A DNA stretch of 64,000 nt, taken from assembly GCA_963556195.1 (NCBI GenBank), contig CAUVYP010001200.1, positions 1-64,000 on the forward strand, given 5' to 3'. Made by a program: the position numbers and the translations under genes. Under the pieces are notes generated by a model that searched no databases, was not told the DNA's origin, and saw only the letters and a list, made by a program, of their open reading frames with translations. This document shows, piece after piece, positions 50,976 through 61,400 of this stretch. Positions within the stretch are counted from its first letter, which is position 1; each line of letters opens with the position of its first letter. The stretch comes from Sepiola atlantica (Eukaryota; Mollusca; Cephalopoda; Sepiida; Sepiolidae).

Positions 50976-53900
50976 TTAGTGCGATTTAAAGTGGATATCG
51001 CTTTTGTTTATAACTTCCACATTCTTTAGAATTGTGCAACGAAACTTTGCAGAGATAAGCGGAGTCACATGTTCTACTGAAGCACCAAGTTTCAGAAGTG
51101 CAGCTCTTGTACTGTCGGAGATATGTCGATACAAACTGAATACGCAAAACATCAACAAAATTTAGCGCGTTTTAAAGTTGATATCGCTTTTGTTTATAAC
51201 TTCCACATTTATTCGAATTGTGCAACGAAACTTTGCACAGATTAGCGGAGTCACATTTTCTACTGAAGTACCAAGTTTCGGAAGTGCAGCTCTTGTACTG
51301 CCGGAGATATGTCGATACAAACTGAATACGCAAAACATCAACAAAATTTAGCGCGTTTTAAAGTTGATATCGCTTTTGTTTATAACTTCCATATTTATTC
51401 GAATTGTGCAACGAAACTTTGCAGACAGTCGCGGATAGGCCTTTTCTACTGAAGTACCAAGTTACAGAAGTGCAGCTTTTGTACTGGCGGAGATATGTCG
51501 ATACAAACTGAATACGCAAACTATCAACAAAATTTAGTGCGATTTAAAGTGGATATCGCTTTTGTTTATAACTTCCACATTCTTTAGAATTGTGAAACGA
51601 AACTTTGCAGAGATAAGCGGAGTCACAGTTTCTACTGAAGTACCAAGTTTCAGAAGTGCAGCTCTTGTACTGTCGGAGATATGTCGATACAAACTGAATA
51701 CGCAAAACATCAACAAAATTTAGCGCGTTTTAAAGTTGATATCGCTTTTGTTTATAACTTCCACATTTATTCGAATTGTGCAACGAAACTTTGCAGAAAG
51801 TCGCGGATAGGCCTTTTCTACTGAAGTACCAAGTTTCAGAAGTGCAGCTTTTGTACTGCCGGAGATATGTCGATACAAACTGAATACGCAAACTATCAAC
51901 AAATTTTAGTGCGATTTAAAGTGGATATCGCTTTTGTTTATAACTTCCACATTTATTCGAATTGTGCAACAGAAATTTGCAGAAAGTCGCGGATAGGCCT
52001 TTTCTACTGAAGTACCAAGTTTCAGAAGTGCAGCTTTTGTACTGCCGGAGATATGTCGATACAAACTGAATACGCAAACTATCAACAAAATTTAGTGCGA
52101 TTTAAAGTGGATATCGCTTTTGTTTATAACTTCCACATTCTTTAGAATTGTGCAACGAAACTTTGCAGAGATAAGCGGAGTCACATGTTCTACTGAAGCA
52201 CCAAGTTTCAGAAGTGCAGCTCTTGTACTGTCGGAGATATGTCGATACAAACTGAATACGCAAAACATCAACAAAATTTAGCGCGTTTTAAAGTTGATAT
52301 CGCTTTTGTTTATAACTTCCACATTTATTCGAATTGTGCAACGAAACTTTGCACAGATTAGCGGAGTCACATTTTCTACTGAAGTACCAAGTTTCGGAAG
52401 TGCAGCTCTTGTACTGCCGGAGATATGTCGATACAAACTGAATACGCAAAACATCAACAAAATTAAGCGCGTTTTAAAGTTGATATCGCTTTTGTTTATA
52501 ACTTCCATATTTATTCGAATTGTGCAACGAAACTTTGCAGACAGTCGCGGATAGGCCTTTTCTACTGAAGTACCAAGTTACAGAAGTGCAGCTTTTGTAC
52601 TGGCGGAGATATGTCGATACAAACTGAATACGCAAACTATCAACAAAATTTAGTGCGATTTAAAGTGGATATCGCTTTTGTTTATAACTTCCACATTCTT
52701 TAGAATTGTGCAACGAAACTTTGCAGAGATAAGCGGAGTCACATGTTCTACTGAAGCACCAAGTTTCAGAAGTGCAGCTCTTGTACTGTCGGAGATATGT
52801 CGATACAAACTGAATACGCAAAACATCAACAAAATTTAGCGCGTTTTAAAGTTGATATCGCTTTTGTTTATAACTTCCACATTTATTCGAATTGTGCAAC
52901 GAAACTTTGCACAGATTAGCGGAGTCACATTTTCTACTGAAGTACCAAGTTTCGGAAGTGCAGCTCTTGTACTGCCGGAGATATGTCGATACAAACTGAA
53001 TACGCAAAACATCAACAAAATTTAGCGCGTTTTAAAGTTGATATCGCTTTTGTTTATAACTTCCATATTTATTCGAATTGTGCAACGAAACTTTGCAGAC
53101 AGTCGCGGATAGGCCTTTTCTACTGAAGTACCAAGTTTCAGAAGTGCAGCTTTTGTACTGGCGGAGATATGTCGATACAAACTGAATACGCAAACTATCA
53201 ACAAAATTTAGTGCGATTTAAAGTGGATATCGCTTTTGTTTATAACTTCCACATTCTTTAGAATTGTGAAACGAAACTTTGCAGATATAAGCGGAGTCAC
53301 AGTTTCTACTGAAGTACCAAGTTTCAGAAGTGCAGCTCTTGTACTGTCGGAGATATGTCGATACAAACTGAATACGCAAAACATCAACAAAATTTAGCGC
53401 GTTTTAAAGTTGATATCGCTTTTGTTTATAACTTCCACATTTATTCGAATTGTGCAACGAAACTTTGCAGAAAGTCGCGGATAGGCCTTTTCTACTGAAG
53501 TACAAAGTTTCAGAAGTGCAGCTTTTGTACTGCCGGAGATATGTCGATACAAACTGAATACGCAAACTATCAACAAATTTTAGTGCGATTTAAAGTGGAT
53601 ATCGCTTTTGTTTATAACTTCCACATTTATTCGAATTGTGCAACAGAAATTTGCAGAAAGTCGCGGATAGGCCTTTTCTACTGAAGTACCAAGTTTCAGA
53701 AGTGCAGCTTTTGTACTGCCGGAGATATGTCGATACAAACTGAATACGCAAACTATCAACAAATTTTAGTGCGATTTAAAGTGGATATCGCTTTTGTTTA
53801 TAACTTCCACATTTATTCGAATTGTGCAACAGAAATTTGCAGAAAGTCGCGGATAGGCCTTTTCTACTGAAGTACCAAGTTTCAGAAGTGCAGCTTTTGT

Positions 53901-56900
53901 ACTGCCGGAGATATGTCGATACAAACTGAATACGCAAACTATCAACAAAATTTAGTGCGATTTAAAGTGGATATCGCTTTTGTTTATAACTTCCACATTC
54001 TTTAGAATTGTGAAACGAAACTTTGCAGATATAAGCGGAGTCACAGTTTCTACTGAAGTACCAAGTTTCAGAAGTGCAGCTCTTGTACTGTCGGAGATAT
54101 GTCGATACAAACTGAATACGCAAAACATCAACAAAATTTAGCGCGTTTTAAAGTTGATATCGCTTTTGTTTATAACTTCCACATTTATTCGAATTGTGCA
54201 ACGAAACTTTGCACAGATAAGCGGAGTCACATTTTCTACTGAAGTACCAAGTTTCGGAAGTGCAGCTCTTGTACTGTCGGAGATATGTCGATACAAACTG
54301 AATACGCAAAACATCAACAAAATTTAGCGCGTTTTAAAGTTGATATCGCTTTTGTTTATAACTTCCACATTTATTCGAATTGTGCAACCAAACTTTGCAG
54401 AAAGTCGCGGATAGGCCTTTTCTACTGAAGTACCAAGTTTCAGAAGTGCAGCTTTTGTACTGCCGGAGATATGTCGATACAAACTGAATACGCAAACTAT
54501 CAACAAATTTTAGTGCGATTTAAAGTGGATATCGCTTTTGTTTATAACTTCCACATTTATTCGAATTGTGCAACAGAAATTTGCAGAAAGTCGCGGATAG
54601 GCCTTTTCTACTGAAGTACCAAGTTTCAGAAGTGCAGCTTTTGTACTGCCGGAGATATGTCGATACAAACTGAATACGCAAACTATCAACAAAATTTAGT
54701 GCGATTTAAAGTGGATATCGCTTTTGTTTATAACTTCCACATTCTTTAGAATTGTGCAACGAAACTTTGCAGAGATAAGCGGAGTCACATGTTCTACTGA
54801 AGTACCAAGTTTCAGAAGTGCAGCTCTTGTACTGTCGGAGATATGTCGATACAAACTGAATACGCAAAACATCAACAAAATTTAGCGCGTTTTAAAGTTG
54901 ATATCGCTTTTGTTTATAACTTCCACATTTATTCGAATTGTGCAACGAAACTTTGCAGAAAGTCGCGGATAGGCCTTTTCTACTGAAGTACCAAGTTTCA
55001 GAAGTGCAGCTTTTGTACTGCCGGAGATATGTCGATACAAACTGAATACGCAAACTATCAACAAATTTTAGTGCGATTTAAAGTGGATATCGCTTTTGTT
55101 TATAACTTCCACATTTATTCGAATTGTGCAACAGAAATTTGCAGAAAGTCGCGGATAGGCCTTTTCTACTGAAGTACCAAGTTTCAGAAGTGCAGCTTTT
55201 GTACTGCCGGAGATATGTCGATACAAACTGAATACGCAAACTATCAACAAAATTTAGTGCGATTTAAAGTGGATATCGCTTTTGTTTATAACTTCCACAT
55301 TCTTTAGAATTGTGCAACGAAACTTTGCAGAGATAAGCGGAGTCACATGTTCTACTGAAGTACCAAGTTTCAGAAGTGCAGCTTTTGTACTGCCGGAGAT
55401 ATGTCGATACAAACTGAATACGCAAACTATCAACAAATTTTAGTGCGATTTAAAGTGGATATCGCTTTTGTTTATAACTTCCACATTTATTCGAATTGTG
55501 CAACAGAAATTTGCAGAAAGTCGCGGATAGGCCTTTTCTACTGAAGTACCAAGTTTCAGAAGTGCAGCTTTTGTACTGCCGGAGATATGTCGATACAAAC
55601 TGAATACGCAAACTATCAACAAAATTTAGTGCGATTTAAAGTGGATATCGCTTTTGTTTATAACTTCCACATTCTTTAGAATTGTGCAACGAAACTTTGC
55701 AGAGATAAGCGGAGTCACATGTTCTACTGAAGCACCAAGTTTCAGAAGTGCAGCTCTTGTACTGTCGGAGATATGTCGATACAAACTGAATACGCAAAAC
55801 ATCAACAAAATTTAGCGCGTTTTAAAGTTGATATCGCTTTTGTTTATAACTTCCACATTTATTCGAATTGTGCAACGAAACTTTGCACAGATTAGCGGAG
55901 TCACATTTTCTACTGAAGTACCAAGTTTCGGAAGTGCAGCTCTTGTACTGCCGGAGATATGTCGATACAAACTGAATACGCAAAACATCAACAAAATTTA
56001 GCGCGTTTTAAAGTTGATATCGCTTTTGTTTATAACTTCCATATTTATTCGAATTGTGCAACGAAACTTTGCAGACAGTCGCGGATAGGCCTTTTCTACT
56101 GAAGTACCAAGTTACAGAAGTGCCGCTTTTGTACTGGCGGAGATATGTCGATACAAACTGAATACGCAAACTATCAACAAAATTTAGTGCGATTTAAAGT
56201 GGATATCGCTTTTGTTTATAACTTCCACATTCTTTAGAATTGTGAAACGAAACTTTGCAGATATAAGCGGAGTCACAGTTTCTACTGAAGTACCAAGTTT
56301 CAGAAGTGCAGCTCTTGTACTGTCGGAGATATGTCGATACAAACTGAATACGCAAAACATCAACAAAATTTAGCGCGTTTTAAAGTTGATATCGCTTTTG
56401 TTTATAACTTCCACATTTATTCGAATTGTGCAACGAAACTTTGCAGAAAGTCGCGGATAGGCCTTTTCTACTGAAGTACCAAGTTTCAGAAGTGCAGCTT
56501 TTGTACTGCCGGAGATATGTCGATACAAACTGAATACGCAAACTATCAACAAATTTTAGTGCGATTTAAAGTGGATATCGCTTTTGTTTATAACTTCCAC
56601 ATTTATTCGAATTGTGCAACAGAAATTTGCAGAAAGTCGCGGATAGGCCTTTTCTACTGAAGTACCAAGTTTCAGAAGTGCAGCTTTTGTACTGCCGGAG
56701 ATATGTCGATACAAACTGAATACGCAAACTATCAAGAAAATTTAGTGCGATTTAAAGTGGATATCGCTTTTGTTTATAACTTCCACATTCTTTAGAATTG
56801 TGCAACGAAACTTTGCAGAGATAAGCGGAGTCACATGTTCTACTGAAGCACCAAGTTTCAGAAGTGCAGCTCTTGTACTGTCGGAGATATGTCGATACAA

Positions 56901-58415
56901 ACTGAATACGCAAAACATCAACAAAATTTAGCGCGTTTTAAAGTTGATATCGCTTTTGTTTATAACTTCCACATTTATTCGAATTGTGCAACGAAACTTT
57001 GCACAGATTAGCGGAGTCACATTTTCTACTGAAGTACGAAGTTTCGGAAGTGCAGCTCTTGTACTGCCGGAGATATGTCGATACAAACTGAATACGCAAA
57101 ACATCAACAAAATTTAGCGCGTTTTAAAGTTGATATCGCTTTTGTTTATAACTTCCATATTTATTCGAATTGTGCAACGAAACTTTGCAGACAGTCGCGG
57201 ATAGGCCTTTTCTACTGAAGTACCAAGTTACAGAAGTGCAGCTTTTGTACTGGCGGAGATATGTCGATACAAACTGAATACGCAAACTATCAACAAAATT
57301 TAGTGCGATTTAAAGTGGATATCGCTTTTGTTTATAACTTCCACATTCTTTAGAATTGTGCAACGAAACTTTGCAGAGATAAGCGGAGTCACATGTTCTA
57401 CTGAAGCACCAAGTTTCAGAAGTGCAGCTCTTGTACTGTCGGAGATATGTCGATACAAACTGAATACGCAAAACATCAACAAAATTTAGCGCGTTTTAAA
57501 GTTGATATCGCTTTTGTTTATAACTTCCACATTTATTCGAATTGTGCAACGAAACTTTGCACAGATTAGCGGAGTCACATTTTCTACTGAAGTACCAAGT
57601 TTCGGAAGTGCAGCTCTTGTACTGCCGGAGATATGTCGATACAAACTGAATACGCAAAACATCAACAAAATTTAGCGCGTTTTAAAGTTGATATCGCTTT
57701 TGTTTATAACTTCCATATTTATTCGAATTGTGCAACGAAACTTTGCAGACAGTCGCGGATAGGCCTTTTCTACTGAAGTACCAAGTTACAGAAGTGCAGC
57801 TTTTGTACTGGCGGAGATATGTCGATACAAACTGAATACGCAAACTATCAACAAAATTTAGTGCGATTTAAAGTGGATATCGCTTTTGTTTATAACTTCC
57901 ACATTCTTTAGAATTGTGAAACGAAACTTTGCAGATATAAGCGGAGTCACAGTTTCTACTGAAGTACCAAGTTTCAGAAGTGCAGCTCTTGTACTGTCGG
58001 AGATATGTCGATACAAACTGAATACGCAAAACATCAACAAAATTTAGCGCGTTTTAAAGTTGATATCGCTTTTGTTTATAACTTCCACATTTATTCGAAT
58101 TGTGCAACGAAACTTTGCAGAAAGTCGCGGATAGGCCTTTTCTACTGAAGTACCAAGTTTCAGAAGTGCAGCTTTTGTACTGCCGGAGATATGTCGATAC
58201 AAACTGAATACGCAAACTATCAACAAATTTTAGTGCGATTTAAAGTGGATATCGCTTTTGTTTATAACTTCCACATTTATTCGAATTGTGCAACAGAAAT
58301 TTGCAGAAAGTCGCGGATAGGCCTTTTCTACTGAAGTACCAAGTTTCAGAAGTGCAGCTTTTGTACTGCCGGAGATATGTCGATACAAACTGAATACGCA
58401 AACTATCAACAAAAT
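50976..58415 (+). repeat. Mosaic tract of C3-A3-B4 and CF-B2-B3 trimers (40 monomers)
   Basis: Order: C3 A3 B4 CF B2 B3, C3 A3 B4, C3 A3 B4 CF B2 B3, then B3 CF A B2 B3 C3 B2 B3 hybrid B3, then C3 A3 B4 CF B2 B3, C3 A3 B4, C3 A3 B4 CF B2 B3. The 15-monomer order at 50976-53765 returns at 55626-58415, again 4,650 bp away, but with some base differences. Most B4 copies here carry GTTACAG; the one at 53022 does not. Confidence 0.87.
55254..55439 (+). repeat. Hybrid C3/B monomer
   Basis: The first part is C3 with T at 108 (CTTTAG, GAGATAAGC, CATGTTC), while the rest is B2/B3 (GCTTTTGTACTGCC, tail AAACTATC, then CAAATTTTAG). The switch lies between 55351 and 55383, a stretch where the two parents are identical. 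It is direct evidence of an exchange or conversion event inside a monomer. Confidence 0.88.
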
Positions 58416-61400
58416 TTAGTGCGATTTAAAGTGGATATCGCTTTTGTTTATAACTTCCACATTCTTTAGAATTGTGAAACGAAACTTTGCAGATATAAGC
58501 GGAGTCACAGTTTCTACTGAAGTACCAAGTTTCAGAAGTGCAGCTCTTGTACTGTCGGAGATATGTCGATACAAACTGAATACGCAAAACATCAACAAAA
58601 TTTAGCGCGTTTTAAAGTTGATATCGCTTTTGTTTATAACTTCCACATTTATTCGAATTGTGCAACGAAACTTTGCACAGATTAGCGGAGTCACATTTTC
58701 TACTGAAGTACCAAGTTTCGGAAGTGCAGCTCTTGTACTGTCGGAGATATGTCGATACAAACTGATTACGCAAAACATCAACAAAATTTAGCGCGTTTTA
58801 AAGTTGATATCGCTTTTGTTTATAACTTCCACATTTATTCGAATTGTGCAACGAAACGTTGCAGAAAGTCGCGGATAGGCCTTTTCTACTGAAGTACCAA
58901 GTTTCAGAAGTGCAGCTTTTGTACTGCCGGAGATATGTCGATACAAACTGAATACGCAAACTATCAACAAATTTTAGTGCGATTTAAAGTGGATATCGCT
59001 TTTGTTTATAACTTCCACATTTATTCGAATTGTGCAACAGAAATTTGCAGAAAGTCGCGGATAGGCCTTTTCTACTGAAGTACCAAGTTTCAGAAGTGCA
59101 GCTTTTGTACTGCCGGAGATATGTCGATACAAACTGAATACGCAAACTATCAACAAAATTTAGTGCGATTTAAAGTGGATATCGCTTTTGTTTATAACTT
59201 CCACATTCTTTAGAATTGTGCAACGAAACTTTGCAGAGATAAGCGGAGTCACATGTTCTACTGAAGCACCAAGTTTCAGAAGTGCAGCTCTTGTACTGTC
59301 GGAGATATGTCGATACAAACTGAATACGCAAAACATCAACAAAATTTAGCGCGTTTTAAAGTTGATATCGCTTTTGTTTATAACTTCCACATTTATTCGA
59401 ATTGTGCAACGAAACTTTGCACAGATTAGCGGAGTCACATTTTCTACTGAAGTACCAAGTTTCGGAAGTGCAGCTCTTGTACTGCCGGAGATATGTCGAT
59501 ACAAACGGAATACGCAAAACATCAACAAAATTTAGCGCGTTTTAAAGTTGATATCGCTTTTGTTTATAACTTCCATATTTATTCGAATTGTGCAACGAAA
59601 CTTTGCAGACAGTCGCGGATAGGCCTTTTCTACTGAAGTACCAAGTTACAGAAGTGCAGCTTTTGTACTGGCGGAGATATGTCGATACAAACTGAATACG
59701 CAAACTATCAACAAAATTTAGTGCGATTTAAAGTGGATATCGCTTTTGTTTATAACTTCCACATTCTTTAGAATTGTGAAACGAAACTTTGCAGATATAA
59801 GCGGAGTCACAGTTTCTACTGAAGTACCAAGTTTCAGAAGTGCAGCTCTTGTACTGTCGGAGATATGTCGATACAAACTGAATACGCAAAACATCAACAA
59901 AATTTAGCGCGTTTTAAAGTTGATATCGCTTTTGTTTATAACTTCCACATTTATTCGAATTGTGCAACGAAACTTTGCACAGATTAGCGGAGTCACATTT
60001 TCTACTGAAGTACCAAGTTTCGGAAGTGCAGCTCTTGTACTGTCGGAGATATGTCGATACAAACTGAATACGCAAAACATCAACAAAATTTAGCGCGTTT
60101 TAAAGTTGATATCGCTTTTGTTTATAACTTCCACATTTATTCGAATTGTGCAACGAAACTTTGCAGAAAGTCGCGGATAGGCCTTTTCTACTGAAGTACC
60201 AAGTTTCAGAAGTGCAGCTTTTGTACTGCCGGAGATATGTCGATACAAACTGAATACGCAAACTATCAACAAATTTTAGTGCGATTTAAAGTGGATATCG
60301 CTTTTGTTTATAACTTCCACATTTATTCGAATTGTGCAACAGAAATTTGCAGAAAGTCGCGGATAGGCCTTTTCTACTGAAGTACCAAGTTTCAGAAGTG
60401 CAGCTTTTGTACTGGCGGAGATATGTCGATACAAACTGAATACGCAAACTATCAACAAAATTTAGTGCGATTTAAAGTGGATATCGCTTTTGTTTATAAC
60501 TTCCACATTCTTTAGAATTGTGCAACGAAACTTTGCAGAGATAAGCGGAGTCACATGTTCTACTGAAGTACCAAGTTTCAGAAGTGCAGCTCTTGTACTG
60601 TCGGAGATATGTCGATACAAACTGAATACGCAAAACATCAACAAAATTTAGCGCGTTTTAAAGTTGATATCGCTTTTGTTTATAACTTCCACATTTATTC
60701 GAATTGTGCAACGAAACTTTGCACAGATTAGCGGAGTCACATTTTCTACTGAAGTACCAAGTTTCGGAAGTGCAGCTCTTGTACTGTCGGAGATATGTCG
60801 ATACAAACTGAATACGCAAAACATCAACAAAATTTAGCGCGTTTTAAAGTTGATATCGCTTTTGTTTATAACTTCCACATTTATTCGAATTGTGCAACGA
60901 AACTTTGCAGAAAGTCGCGGATAGGCCTTTTCTACTGAAGTACCAAGTTTCAGAAGTGCAGCTTTTGTACTGCCGGAGATATGTCGATACAAACTGAATA
61001 CGCAAACTATCAACAAATTTTAGTGCGATTTAAAGTGGATATCGCTTTTGTTTATAACTTCCACATTTATTCGAATTGTGCAACAGAAATTTGCAGAAAG
61101 TCGCGGATAGGCCTTTTCTACTGAAGTACCAAGTTTCAGAAGTGCAGCTTTTGTACTGCCGGAGATATGTCGATACAAACTGAATACGCAAACTATCAAC
61201 AAAATTTAGTGCGATTTAAAGTGGATATCGCTTTTGTTTATAACTTCCACATTCTTTAGAATTGTGCAACGAAACTTTGCAGAGATAAGCGGAGTCACAT
61301 GTTCTACTGAAGCACCAAGTTTCAGAAGTGCAGCTCTTGTACTGTCGGAGATATGTCGATACAAACTGAATACGCAAAACATCAACAAAATTTAGCGCGT

